A stretch of 64,000 bases of DNA from contig NW_022145538.1 in assembly GCF_000002235.5 (NCBI RefSeq), forward strand, positions 434,001 through 498,000, read 5' to 3'. Source of the stretch: Strongylocentrotus purpuratus (taxonomy: Eukaryota; Echinodermata; Echinoidea; Camarodonta; Strongylocentrotidae). Shown one piece after another: positions 35,096 through 48,107 of this stretch. The first letter of the stretch is position 1. Every line of letters starts with the position of its first letter. The translations under genes and the position numbers were made by a program. The notes under the pieces were generated by a model. The model ran no database searches. It had not been told where the DNA came from and was given only the letters and a program-made list of their open reading frames with translations.

Positions 35096-36629
35096 CTGTT
35101 ATCATGCAAAGTAGATTCAGTTTGGTGCAAGAGAGACTTATATCACTTTTGCAACAAAGGGGTACTTTTGTGAGGTATACATCTATTAAAGCATTCCTCA
35201 TATAATCTGCAAGACATATGTGCATTAAATCACTCAGAGCAAATGAATAGTCCCTGAAACACTGAAGATTGATAATGTTAATACTGCAGTACTACAATGC
35301 TAAAAACCATTTGGAAAATACATCCATGTCTCTTGCCTTGACTTTTTTCTTTCTGTTTATACAGGGGTGTGAAGGGGGAGGGAAGGGGGAGGGAAGGGGG
35401 AGGGTAGGGGTGGGAAAAGGATGGCAAGGGGAGGGGAAGGGGATGGCAAGGGGAGGGAAGGGGAGGGAGGGGGAAGAGAAGGGGAAGGGGAAGAGGAAGG
35501 GGAGGGGAAGGGAAAGGGGAAGGGGAGGGGAAGGGGAAGGGGAGGGGAAGGGCTGACTGAAGAACAAAATCTGAAGTACCGTAGCTATATTGCAAAGGCA
35601 ATGTTTAGCATAAACCAATATTTGTTTAATGCTAAAGTTTTGTAACATTTATCATTTACTAGCATGCCTCAATAGAAGTATTTATGATCCTTCATTAAGA
35701 AAAATATCTTTCTATTCTACACTACTCAAAGCAAGATTTGTTCATAATACTTTGACAAATGTTCGCTGATTGCTTGCTGATTGCCCGCTCCCTTGCGGTC
35801 AAAAGATGACCTTTAAAGCAGAGAGAGGAAATTAGATAGAATGGATCGAGCAAATAACAAATGTTGAGTGCAGCAATGGAAAAAGAAGATTTCTAAAGGC
35901 TTAATAGACTTAAAAATCACAAAGAGAGTGCTTTATTTTAGTAAACATTGCAGAATTGAGAAGTGCACTACATATTTACTATCACATGTTTCGGAACAAT
36001 TAAGTTGTAAAAAAAGAATAAAAGCACAGTCAGAAAAGTTAAGTATATATTGCACTTTGAAAAACATACAATAGTTCAATTGAAGAAAAAAAAAAATTGT
36101 CATGGTAACCAGTAAAACGTTTATTCTTCAAAATAAAAAGAGCAAAAGAGATAGAAAAAATAGGGTTGAAAACAGGTGCATACAGCATAGTTTGGGTGAG
36201 AATGATCAAAAAGAGAAAAGGGAAAGAGGAAAGAAAAAGCAATAGAATAGTGCAGTACAAGTAAAATCATACAGAAAGAAATTCAAAACCATACAAAGGA
36301 CAATATAAACCAGAAATATGATCAGTAAAATAAGTTGGAGTTCCTTGCAAAAGGAAATAAAAGCACAAGGTAGCACAAGGTAGGTGCAGAAAACAAAACA
36401 TATAGCAACATAATAAAGTACTATCCAGTTCGAAAACAGCAAGCATTTCATCATATTCAAAATGCATCAACCATGCACAAAATGCAGTCAACCTTTCATA
36501 ATCAATTGCATTTCAATAACAATAGATATTTGAGAGAAAATATAACTTTGAAAGGAGAGTGCCAAAACTTTACAAAGGAGGAAAAGCTGGAGAGCATAAT
36601 AAGTTGCAACAATTTAGTTGACATCCTAC
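35096..36629. other. 1.5-kb intron
   Basis: It contains the purine-rich tract at 35,366-35,552; the remainder is A-rich without recognised repeats. Confidence 0.7.
35366..35552. repeat. Purine-only GGGGAA/GGGA tract
   Basis: About 185 bp almost entirely G and A on the plus strand (pyrimidine on the transcribed sense strand), in irregular GGGGAAGG and GGGAGGG units with regularly spaced G-triplets. Candidate G-quadruplex or triplex former. Confidence 0.92.
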
Positions 36630-36695
36630 CTTTTTGCTTTGATGGACTCATTTGAAACCCATTGGTTGGACTCATTGGAGGGGACGTGGGTGAAC
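36630..36695 (-). CDS. Exon: 22-residue SP-repeat cassette
   Basis: A 66-bp exon, phase 1 to 1, with the acceptor tttcttttttcag and the donor AAAAAG|GTAGGA. It reads GSPTSPPMSPTNGFQMSPSK, with four Ser-Pro sites in 20 residues, i.e. likely proline-directed kinase targets. It is flanked by long introns and is symmetric, so it could be alternatively spliced. A different frame across the same DNA is also open, but it fits neither splice phase. Confidence 0.75.
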
Positions 36696-38356
36696 CTGAA
36701 AAAAGAAAGAAAGAATGAAACGTTAGTCTTTAAGATAAGTTGGACAAATTGATTTCCATTTATCACTTTGTTGTGCGGCTGGCAGAAGGGCAGCAGGAGG
36801 GCAGCAGAAGCATCAAAGGCCCTGTAACTTGGAAAATATATATTTATCAGATACCACACTCAGTCTTCTTTTTTCTATTAGTCGATAAAGAGAAATCCCT
36901 GTGATGTTAAAAACCGGCAAACGGTGTAAAGAGATGTCAAAACCTTAGAAGCGAGTTAAACATTTGCTTTGTGGCACAAACGTGCACGCAAACAACAATC
37001 TGCCAGTGGCATGTTGAATTGTAACTAGCTGTCAGGAGTTTATGTGGAGATGTCAGAGATACTGTACCTCCTCATAGCATATGATTGAAATGAGCAGTAT
37101 AATAGAGAGAAAAGATAGTATTTTTTAGATACATGAAAGTATATGAAAGTCTGAGCCACGCTACTCTTCTGTCTACATTAGATGTGAAGTTAGTATTTGA
37201 TACAATTATTTTTAATTTGAATTTAACCTTATTAATTACTACTTAATGGAATAAATGCCAAGGCAATATACCATTTAATGGATAAACCCTCTTCAAATGA
37301 ACTACCTCCGCATACAATTTGGGGTGTCGCAATGTTACAGGGGTGCATTTATTGGTAACTGATAGTTGTACTATACAAATGTACTATGAATCTACATCTA
37401 TATTGCTAAATTAGTAACATACACTGTAAATGGAGGATAAACACAGACAGTTTCTACAGGAGTAACATGAGGTATGAGAAAAATGCTTGTTTTGTTTTTC
37501 TTCAATTTTTCGTTCTAATCATTATCAAGGGCAATGATTATGATCATTTACATGTAACAAACAGTGCAATCTTTAAACAATTGTTTGCCTAAACTACAAC
37601 TAGGAGGAATGTACATGTAGATCAATGTAAAGCACCTCTAATGGTCTTTTGAGAGTGTAGTACGGTACATTTGCAAGAACCAAGTAAAACATTGTTTGTC
37701 TACTGGTAGTCCTTTTTAAGTTTCTAAGAAAAACAAACTTATGCTTATGCAAGTTTTTGCTATTTTTTCCAAGATGGCTGCCATGCTAATTATAGCCGGC
37801 CAAGCCTGTCTATTCACAGATATTGTGCTATTTGAGTATACTGATGCAATGTATGACAAAACAAATGAATAGTAAATAGTATTTTAAAAAAGGAAGCGGG
37901 CAGGGACAGGAAACACTTCATTTTTGTTTTTTGGCCTTATACCATTACCGGTACTTGCTGCAAATAAACTCAATCCCCACAGGTTTATTGCCTAAAAAAG
38001 AACAACATATGACTTGCCCCTTTAAGACCCTCTTGTATGTGTTGGACATGTGACAAGAGCTACATAAAATATGAAAAATTACAATTTAGTTCTCGAACGG
38101 AAAAAGAATAGTGAGTGTGAGCCTCGAGGAGCCCCTTTAAGGATCTTTTGAGTGTGGGCTACACATGTCAGGGAGGAGCTATGTAAAACATGATTGGTAT
38201 GTAGTCAGTCTGTACAATGATGACATTGAAAGCTAGGAGGAGGTGTAGGGTCAGAGATAACAAATCAAGAAGAAAATCATGTCACTTCATGGCTCCTCTG
38301 TGCTATCAACTACACCATAGATTCACTCACGTCTTACTTAGACATGTCAACATGCT

Positions 38357-38504
38357 GGGGCCCGTTTCACAAAACTTTTCATCAGTGACAAATGACAGTT
38401 TTTGTTATAAGCTACCGAAATCCTTGCTTCCGATTGGTTATCAGCAGATTTGTCACTGATTTTTGTCGTTTGTTATTGCAAGAAGGCTTTGTGAAACGGG
38501 TCCC
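38357..38504. repeat. GTTTCAC-ended element, family A (copy 2)
   Basis: GGGGCCCGTTTCACAAAACT ... GCTTTGTGAAACGGGTCCC with the ATCAGTGACAAATGACAG interior. The termini differ (CCCGTTTCAC) from copy 1 (GGTGTTTCAC). Confidence 0.92.
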
Positions 38505-39756
38505 AGGTCTATTTATTATTCGTTTGCAAGGTTAATGATTTCTACTAATCTACATATATTGTATGCCTGGTATGTGGTAGAAGGAATATTGTAAAAAATT
38601 AACAGTGATTAAATATTTGCTCCAGACCATGTGTTACATAAATATTACCTATCATTGAAAAACATCGTAGACCATGTTCAAGAGTGGATTTTGAGTTTAT
38701 TTTTTAATTGGAAAATATTTAATTCATAATTCATTCAAGCAACAGTTTACATCTGAAAGGCTTCTCATTTCATATCTTCTAAAGATCGACATTTGTTAGT
38801 GGTGTTTATTTTATCTGACTGCTAAGAAAGCATAAAAGCTTGTTAGTAAGGAACCAGAGGACCGACGGCTTCATGCATCAACAAAGCTCATTTACCGTAA
38901 ATCTTCTTAACAAGAACTAACAATTAGTTTTTAATTAGAATAACTGAGTAAATTTAGTGCTTTGATGACGTTTGATGTTAACCCAAGACAGACGGCTTTA
39001 AGTCCTCTTCTATCCGAGGGATTTGGGGATGAGCATTAATGCCTTACCAAAAGGCACAAATACATCAACTTGGTTTTGAACCAAAGACCACTGAGCCATC
39101 GCGCATCTTGGTTTATCAACTCATTCACAGAATTTTCTTTTAAATCATCCTGACTAAAACTGCCCTTTCTGCTCGGAATATATAGTTCACAAGTTATAAA
39201 TAAATTGAAAATAATACATGTAGGATCCTCACTGAAGAATTGCACATCTAAAGAATGAATAATATACTTTTGTATGCTCAAAATTTCCAGTGACACACAT
39301 ATCATTTTCAATAAAACATTAACAATTAGTTCTTTTGATATAAAATATACCACACTCCAATGACTGCATATCAACAATTTGACTGACTGGGTAATGCTTG
39401 ATTGATTTAAGTACAATAGTTACAGTTGATTAGATTAGTGATATACCAAACGCACCTCAGTCCAGAGAAAATTATGCAATTATGCAACACAAATCTGAAT
39501 CACGAGCTACAAATACATGTGCTCTTAATTTTCTCAGATGATTTTAACCTTGAACTGAATTTTCCTCTTTTTCTTTGGATAAAAAATAATTGTGGAGTTA
39601 CAAAAAATTGAAAGTCCAATATTGTATGTTGAGAGTCAACATTCGCATCAAATTCTGTCAAAGTATATACTAGTTACACCCTTGAGGTTCTTAACAGATG
39701 CTGTGTGTTTGAATGGCGCGAGGGATGCAAGGGAGGGAGAGAGTGAAGGGGTTAAT

Positions 39757-39858
<102 letters not shown>

Positions 39859-40178
39859 CTGACAGGATGAAACTGTGAGACTAAAATAGAAGATGACACT
39901 CTTCATGATGTGGTAGGAAAGTAATGCAAGAGTCACCACCATGTAGAAGTCAAAACCAAACACTGAAAGGGAAATCACAGCGGTGAAGCGCGGCAGTTGT
40001 CCCGCTGGTCCCACGTGAGATAATGTTTCAATCGTCAGCGGTGAGTTGTTCGGCTTCATGGTATACCAAATTAACTTGACATTTAGCCTATAGCTTAGAC
40101 ACTCGAGCTAAGAAAAACATATCACTATCTCTTCAGGTAGAGAGATACCAGTCGAAGATCACGCTGATAGAGAGAGAA

Positions 40179-40557
40179 AGCCTGTCTTCATCAGCTCCAG
40201 ATTGTCAAATAGCCCGCTATTCCCGATTTGGGAAATAATCCCTAAGTTACAAAATCGCCTCTTCATCAGCTCGAGACTCGACCTCGAAACTTGAATCTCG
40301 AGCTCAAGCAATTAGCTCAAGATATTTTGCTCAGCGTTCACGCATAGTGCGAGTCTTCGGGATGGTGAAAACGCACCGGACAAGTAGCGGGATATTTTGC
40401 AAACTAGCCCAAGATATCTTGGGATGATTATCTCGACCAAATATCCCGCTAATTGCAACTTTGGGCTGACGAAGACGCAAATTAACCTGATAATTTGCGA
40501 TCAGGATAGATCATATAGGAGGATATTTGGCAACCTCGAGCTGATGAGGACAGGCCT
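40179..40557. repeat. Inverted-repeat element, AGGCCTGTCCTCATCAGC ends
   Basis: Left AAGCCTGTCTTCATCAGCTC and right GAGCTGATGAGGACAGGCCT are inverted. The interior has several more CTCGAG- and GATATTT-containing inverted words. About 380 bp, non-coding. Confidence 0.87.
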
Positions 40558-41370
40558 ATAGAGAGTGAGAGTCAGGAGGAGATAATTCTCAATCGCACAG
40601 TGTGATTAAACTGATTAAATCACAATTGGTATATCAAGAGGAGGATAAATGAGCTGAGCAGTTGATAGAACTAGTTTAGAAGTTTTAAAGGCTTAGTTCA
40701 CAAAGTTTCTTTTTGAAAAAGAAAATAGCACTCTATATTGTCTTTGAATCCTCAAAGCCAAAATGATGTACCCCTTGATGCCTTTCAGCTGGAAATCAGA
40801 GATTTATACATTGTAAATCAATGATGCTTCCATTTACACTGATCGTAACATACCACTCCATACATGTAAAGTCTGGAACCAATATTGAGCTCTGTATGTA
40901 ACAACAGTTTGATAGATAATTAGATCATACACACCATCTGGTTTGTATAAGATTTGTAATAATAATAGACTTTGCCTTTAACACCATTCCAAATGTGCTT
41001 CACACAAGTACAAAAATATTCATACTGTATACATACATGCAAACTCATGACTCGGATGGAAAGTCTTTAGCAGTTCAAATATTTAATAACATTAATGTAG
41101 AGTTAGTAAATTGATTTCTCAACTCACAGACATTACACACTTAAGTCATGCATGCCACCTGAGTTTCATATCATGCATTAAAGTGACTCAGTAACATTGC
41201 CTCAGATTCTGTAACAAAATCATGGATTTAGCTCATGCTGCAATCATAATTATAAACCGTTAGGTCAGTCAAGAACTCCATGACTTTTACAAGCCGACCG
41301 TCTGTCTGATTATCAAGATATTTATGATTGAAAAATCAAAACCAAATTTTGCTTTTGCCATACGATTTTC

Positions 41371-41543
41371 ATAACACTACAGTCTATTGGAGAAAACGAG
41401 TATGGTAAAAACCGGTCACTCAAAGATTTTTACTTTCTTGAGGCACTTCATTATCATTTGGAAGTGCGATTTGTTAAGGGCTTCAATATTGCACCATATC
41501 ACAGACACTGATAACATGTACGGCCATGCATCTCAGTTTTAAC
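41371..41543. repeat. Dispersed repeat, copy 1 (pair with 59,776)
   Basis: TAACACTACAGTCTATTGG, GAAAACGAGTATGG and ACCGGTCACTCAAAG through CCATGCATCTCAG are shared with 59,776-59,938 in the same orientation. Confidence 0.9.
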
Positions 41544-42238
41544 ATTGTTAAACGATGCCTTTAACATGATTCCAAATGTATATAACACCAGCAAAACATT
41601 CATGCAGTCCCACTCATAGCCAGGATGGAAAGGTTGCCACTCCCTCAAACAAGTGAACATGATCTAATACGATTAATGTAGAGCAACTCAATTGAAATGT
41701 CACTTCAACGAAATTAGATAATTGAATTGCACAAGCCATCTGAGTCTAGGGGTGAGAGATGTATGGTAAAAGCACATCATCGGAAAGGTGCAATTCGAAA
41801 TCAACATAGCAGAATTGCATGACTATTTTCATGAACTCTTGCTGGGTTTGTTTTGTTTACTTGTTCAAGATTTCAACAAAATGTAAATGTGCGTACGCTT
41901 CCAAAGCTAGAAATTTCACTTTCTTGCCAACGATACATCACACTCCTAAAATGTTGTCCTTAGAATGCAAAGAAATTATATTTTGTCTTTAGCCCTTCAA
42001 AAGCTATTAGTTCATTATGGCCAAGAGTAAAACTACTACAAGTTCTTGAAACACAAAATCTACCATTTTCTTTCAAATACGTCTCTGCTATAACACCATT
42101 TTGGTTTCTTGATTTAGTTTCTAAACATTGATGTATAGTACATGTATATCATATACATATATATTGAGAAGTGGAAAAATGAAATATATTTGTAATTCTA
42201 CACAGTATCTGAATGTGACAACTAAACAACCAACAAAG

Positions 42239-42303
42239 TATCTGTTGAGAGCCAAAATTCAATATGTGGACATATATAGTAATGTCCTTCTCGCTCTCAA
42301 AGG
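42239..42303. repeat. Palindromic mini-element (CTGTTGAGA family)
   Basis: TATCTGTTGAGAGCCAAAAT opposite GTCCTTCTCGCTCTCAAAGG; a diverged copy. Confidence 0.55.
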
Positions 42304-42402
42304 TACGTTTATAGACAAAGTGATGTATCCGACACTTACTACTGCTACAAGAGATATGTACAACTGCACAATGATTAGTGACATGTACACGTCTGTTTAA
42401 AG

Positions 42403-42476
42403 CTATAAGGGCATTAGTTACGTATATATTTGTCAAGAATATCAGTTAATGCCCTTCTGGCTCTCAGCAGACAATG
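42403..42476. repeat. Palindromic mini-element (CTGTTGAGA family)
   Basis: CTATAAGGGCATTAGTTACG opposite TTAATGCCCTTCTGGCTCTC then AGCAGACAATG. Confidence 0.6.
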
Positions 42477-42782
42477 TACATGTATGTAAATAATGTTTTG
42501 TTAGTGCTATAAAGGGATAGTTGAGTTTCACTGCAGAGGACGCTACACAACATAATTTGTTAGTGCTTTAATCATACAGACAGACAGAATCCAATCTTTC
42601 TAGCTTCTGTTGCTACATGCTGATCAGTTAACATCTAGGTTAGATGACAGAAGGATCTAACGGAGACCAATAATCTAATCTCTATATGACATCATGCAAG
42701 AAACATTTTCACTTTCAAAACACAGAGGAGTCCATGCCGACATGACAGGAGGAAACACCCCTAACAAGTGAAATGGTATTAC

Positions 42783-42959
42783 CCTGCTCCTGACTTGGCT
42801 GGTTGGCTGACAGCCAAATGTTGGTCTTGACCGACTTGGGTTTAGGGGGGACTCGAGGAGGAGGCTCCTCCGTGTCAGTTACATCCCCTGGGGGAGGGGG
42901 GACAGGGGGAGCAGAGAAGGGGATGGGGCGCCAGCCAGACGAGGTGTCTTTGTTTGGGG
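42783..42959 (-). CDS. Exon: proline-rich SH3-ligand segment
   Basis: A 177-bp phase 1-to-1 exon with acceptor ccgtctgggcag and donor GAGCAGG|GTAATA. It encodes APNKDTSSGWRPIPFSAP, then PPVPPPPGD, an acidic TDTEEP, and PPPRVPPKPKSVKTNIWL. RVPPKPK fits a PxxPx(K/R) class II SH3 ligand. The closing segment NIWLSANQPSQEQ is more complex and probably specific. The exon could bind SH3 partners, or the SH3 domains expected at the C-terminus of this same protein (autoinhibition); that is inference. Confidence 0.83.
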
Positions 42960-44510
42960 CTGCCCAGACGGGGAGGGGGCAGAAAAAGGGAGAGCGAGAT
43001 AGAAGTGAAAGAAATGTCAGTAAAATTCTCAAATACATTTTTAATCACTTTTGAGGATAGTCCAACATACAAGTTCTTACCAAAGGATATGAGATGATGG
43101 AACAATGGACATGAAATAAATTCATACATTATTTTAAGATGAATGTCTCCATTACAAGAACATTGACAATGTACTGCTATCTATAACAAAAAGTTTTTTG
43201 TACACTCTAAAAAAAATGTTTTGAACGAGCATGAAGAAACAATTGTTTCGAAAATGGCTAACACTCAATTAAATATATTGGTAACAGCTCTTCTATAGAA
43301 TTAAATGCAATGATGGCTAAAATAATATTTATCTGTCTGACATATAAATGATTTTATATACTTCTGCATCAAGTACTTGCTTGGATATATGTCATTGAAA
43401 TTTCGTTCTATGTTTCAAGAGGCTATAAAACATTAAGTCATTCCCTCTCTGAAGAATCAGAACATCATTAACTTATGAAATAATATACAGAATAAATGCC
43501 TTCTGGATATCTGCAGATGGCACAAAGTAAACTCAATACTTCTACAACTGTACTGTGATTTAATAATTCCTCTGTACCCCTGCTTCTAAACTCATAAAAC
43601 TACAACATGTACATCTCCATTACAACCCTTGATAGTGCACAATAAATTAATTTAACTAATATGACCCAGTCAAGGCTGTCGATCATGCTTTGTAGCGTAT
43701 GATTCACATCATTAACAAAGTAATTTGTTGATATCATCCTATATTCCTATAATCAAATGTATCTGATTTTCAGTACCTGCTTTTACATAGAATTCTTTTA
43801 ATGTATTAATTGGTCTGTATTCACTGCTTACTTTTTTCACCAATAAATTTTAATTATACTCCATTGATTTGGTATCATCTACATCGAGTTCAGATATTGC
43901 ACATCCAGTAATAATACTTTGTTCAGGATCAAGTTGTCAAAAATAATATCTATTTCAGAAAGTTAAAGGGTGTTGCGAGTATATTGGGTCTTCATCTCTG
44001 GAAAAACACACACACAAAAGCAAGCGTAAAATCTCTTTAGAATACAATGGTGTAAGGTCTCTAGACTCTGGTAGAAGATAAGGTACTCCTTTGAATAAGA
44101 AATGGAATAATGAAATGAAAGGAAAAGGGGGGAAAAGGCTCTAGTAGACTAAAAAAGGTGACTGAACAATTGCATATGTCTTATCATTCTGCTACAAGAA
44201 GTAAAAATGAATTCAATGCTATTAGAAAGCTGTTTAAAGGTTGTTGGATTTCTTCTGCCTCAACAAAAAAACAAAAAATAGAATGTTGTCACTCACTGGC
44301 TGCCTGCAAGAAGGCTATAACAGCCATGAGCTGTAAACAGAAGTAACAGCCTTATGACAGGCGGCTAACAATGTTCAGTGCAGAAAGGTATAGATGGGAG
44401 AAATGAAATGGTGATGAACATACAAACATAGTAGGATGATGTATAAACCTTCCCATCTCTGGATGCAAATGGGTCTTCTCCTCTCATGCATTCTTCATCT
44501 TTACTCTCAC
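42960..44510. other. 1.55-kb intron
   Basis: AT-rich; no repeat family or exon recognised. An in-frame 3' extension of the upstream exon is possible down to 44,450 if GGGAAG|GTTTAT is used, but it would break phase. Confidence 0.65.
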
Positions 44511-45746
44511 CTAGGCCCCACATCGATGATGACAGAGAGGAGGTGGGCGACAACAAGGTCAAGGATGATGAGGAGGAGGATGATGATGACGATGATGACA
44601 GGAAGGATGAAAGTGGCAATGAGGATGGTGGAGGAGAAAAAGGAAGGGAAAATGCAGGTGAGAGGATAGATAGGGAGGATGGTGGTGCTAGTGGCATGGA
44701 AGATGATGGTGATGATGATGGTGGAAGTGCTGGTGATGATGATGGAGGTGTCGATAATGATGATGATGGTGGAAGTGCCGGTGATGATGATAGTGGTGTA
44801 GATAATGATGAAGGAACAGGGGGTGAGGGAGATGTCAGATACAATGAAGAGGAGGGTAATATATGAGATGTGGTAGAAGAGGAGGAGGATGGTATCCATG
44901 GTGATAGAGTGGAGGATGAGGATGCTGTTTGTGGACTGGATTTGAATTGTGTTTGGTGAAAGAGAGAGGGTGGTGGAGAAGGATGTGACAATGATGCATC
45001 TTGTACAGTCAGTGATGAGGATGGTGAGGGTGCTGACGTTACTTGTGGAGAATCAGGTAAAGATAAGAGTGATTGGGGATGGACAGGAGTGTTATGTACC
45101 CCTGAAAGATGTGGTTGAGAAGGCTGAGAGGAGGATGAGGATGATGATGATGAAGATAATGAGGAAGATGATGTTAATAGAGAGGATTCATTGAGAGATT
45201 GGTTAATGGAAGGAAGTAAATGTTCTAAAGACAAAGGTGGCAATGCTGGGGGTGTTGAAGTCGTACTTGGGATGCAAGATGATGATTCTGGTTTTGGTGT
45301 TGAATTGGAATGTTGAAGAGATAATGAAACCGAGGACATATGCTTGGTGGTATGTGTTCTACCATGTTCTGATGAGGGATGTTGAGCTACACAACTAGAT
45401 GATGGTTCACACAGAGACGGTTGCCATGGCAATTGCTGAGATGGATTGATCATTGATGTGGATGATGAAGATGGTGGGGGTGATTTGGATAGTTGCTCTG
45501 CATCAGTTAAAGAAGATTCTGGATTAACTCTACCAGGACTATCTAAATACCTAATGGATGGACATTCACCAGAATGAGATGATGGTGGTGATGATGAAGA
45601 TGATGGAGGTGTTGGAATATTATATGGGGGAGTATTCACTGGTAGTGAAGAGGATTTAATAAAAGGCAGAGGGGGTTTACTAGTCACACTATAAAGGGGT
45701 GTAGGTCTAGTATTCTTCAGTGGTGGTAGCTTAATCATTGTCTGAG
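44511..45746 (-). CDS. Exon: 412-residue Ser/Pro-rich disordered region
   Basis: A 1,236-bp exon, phase 1 to 1, with acceptor tgtttgatttag and donor GGCCTAG|GTGAGA. The alternative boundary 3' of it (GGGAAG|GTTTAT) gives the wrong phase for the next exon. The protein begins AQTMIKLPPLKNTRPTP and then is dominated by Ser, Pro, Thr and Leu, with many Ser runs of 4-10 encoded by TCA/TCT/TCC triplets. SSxPP and PxxP repeats are common and no folded domain is visible. The DNA resembles a degenerate (ATC/TCC)n repeat, so its length is likely to vary between individuals. Synaptopodins are also Pro/Ser-rich and disordered, but this stretch is too simple to align. The antisense strand reads as Asp/Glu-rich; I regard that as a shadow. 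Confidence 0.8.
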
Positions 45747-47577
45747 CTAAATCAAACAATAATACATAAATGTGCATATATATTAATTCCTCATATCAAA
45801 AGGAAAGAGTAATTATCAAAAGATCATTAAGTGCATATAAATATAGGATAATCAAAAGAGAAGAGTGGAGGAAAATAATTAAAAAGAAAAAGAAATCAGC
45901 ATCCATCATAAAGCAGTTCATTAAAAAAAAGGAAATTAAGAAGAGGCTAGATTCTGGAAATGGAGATACAGAGTTCTGGGAAGGTATGGTCAAAGTTTCT
46001 CTACCTCCATCCATAACATTAGAATTACAAGAATATTATATCAGCCTTGAGATCATTTATGCACTAAAAGCGGGGAATGCATTTCATTTCATTTGCAAAA
46101 TCCATCGGGGATAAATAAGAAGTTGATAAATAGATATCTTGGAATGGATATAATTTTGATTATCTATGATCCCATTCACATGACCATTGTACAACCAAGA
46201 TCAAAATCAATAATCTTTTTAATGGCTATGTTCACACTGGATTATCAAGAGTTTAACTTTAAGTTTGTGAAACCTCAAACTTGTAAACAAAGGTCCATGG
46301 TCTACATGGTACTGAACAACTCGTTGGCCGGCTGTCAGAAGGGCCTTAGCGCGCGAGCGACTCGAAAGCTACTTTTCGAATTATTTGCATTTAAAGATTT
46401 GTTTTATATTTAAACTGCTTTCTGTCCCAAAAATTGCTTTAAAACTTAAAAGACTAATAGAAATGTTATAGTAGAGCAGGACCACAATTTTTTGTGGAAA
46501 TAAGTCAGTTTTATAAAAGTTTGAGGCGATTTAATGCCAACACCCTTCTGCTTAATGCTTCATTTTTTACCTGAAATTCGAGCTAACGCCCATCTGCCAG
46601 CCAGGCGAAGAACTACTGATTGTAGTTTTGAACTACATGGAGCTGTGTTTAAAAAATGCTTGCAAAATCTGGAAGTTAAAAATGTTGCACATCACAGGAC
46701 TAAAGCTTTAAGTTCAAATCTGCAAGCTAAACTTAAATTTACAGGATCTTTTGTGAACCTAACAGAAGATTGTATTGTATCTCAACTATCATGTGAATGG
46801 GTCTAGTGGTTTGGTTTGGAGGGAAGGGTTAACATCTAACAAAGATTCAAAGCTTGCAAAATACCACCATAGAACTTGATTCGTGGTACGACAGGTGGAC
46901 GGCCAGAAATTGGATACCCTGATTGGTCAAGTCAAATAAAACACAAGAAATACAGACACTGTCTGGTTGGTCAACAGCAATTGTTATAGTACCCTGATTG
47001 GCCGATTCAAATAAAATACAAGAAACAATGATAGTTTGATATGCAAATGAACATTATTACCTTACATGGCCGATTATATAATAACATAACAAATGGCAAT
47101 GCTGTAATCAATCTTTGAAAATAAAATAAAACAACATCACATTCAAAGAATCAAATGTCAATGTTTTAAAAATTATTTCATGGGAAGTAATCTTAGGTCA
47201 ATCACTGTAAGTTTGTAAACAAATTCCAATTCAACGAAGCAATAAAAATGCTGCACACAAGTCAATACACAAACACAATCAATAATAATGCTGACACAAA
47301 CACAAGTATGACAGAAATAACCCAAAACGTACAAGGGTTCTTTGACTTAATACTTTAATAGTGCTGAAATATCTGTTCTCCTTCTGAAATAGATATTATG
47401 TATGCAGCTACTTGAAGCAAAAGGTGCATGTAAAGTGACTTCAGAAGTTCAGAGAAACAGAGTGTGACATGTGACAGTAGCACATAAGAGCACTACTCTA
47501 GACTGTCAACACAGAAGTGCATTGTAAACAAATGTGAAATCTTATGAATGAAATGATTAAAAAATGTCAATAACTAC

Positions 47578-47697
47578 CTTTCTTTATGGTTGAGGTTGAA
47601 TGAACAACCTCCTTTCCTTTGCTCTCTAATGTGACACTAAGTTCGCTCATATACATCGTGCCAGGATTAACACAAAACATGTATGAGATCCTAACAG
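47578..47697 (-). CDS. Candidate alternative exon (first exon or in-frame cassette)
   Basis: An open frame leads into a donor AAGAAAG|GTAGTT that leaves phase 1, exactly the phase accepted by the next exon at 45,746. Read as a first exon it starts at ATG 47,680 or 47,656 (MYMSELSVTLESKGKE... ending STSTIKK). Read as a cassette it uses the acceptor cttttttggaagctag and spans 47,578-47,697 (phase 1 to 1, 120 bp). An in-frame TAG lies a few codons above 47,697. The exon end (STIKK|G) mimics the end of the upstream constitutive exon (SPTKK|G). The peptide has no known domain. If it is a first exon, the isoform lacks the PDZ. The 5' boundary is uncertain. Confidence 0.45.
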
Positions 47698-48107
47698 CTA
47701 GCTTCCAAAAAAGTTTCTAACCATAAAGCCCAGGAGTGAAACGATACAACTAACCCTGCTCATATTGCTTTTCAAATGTATAGACTCTTCGGCTCACTGA
47801 ACTTCAACCAATTTAGAGTTCTTTTTATTCAATACCATTTTTTGGATTAATCCTACAAATATGTATGTCCCTTTGTGGATGTATTGTATTGTATTTTTCC
47901 TTTATTGTTAAGCATGAATAATGGCAATTTTTGAGTTTTAGTCTGTTCCCATAAACACAAAAAAGTGTGGCATAAAACAAATTGTGATAGCAATGTAAAA
48001 TCCTCATTTTGAAAAGATATAAATCTAAACTTTGCCAGAATCAATAATATGGATTTGAAATCATTTTTGTTCTTCTATGGGATCCACAAACTACAAGCAC
48101 TGCTTTT

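Noticed and set aside
44486..44866. Plus-strand Asp/Glu-rich open frame
   Set aside because: It is the antisense of the Ser/Pro-rich exon; TCA/TCC triplets read as Asp/Gly on the other strand.
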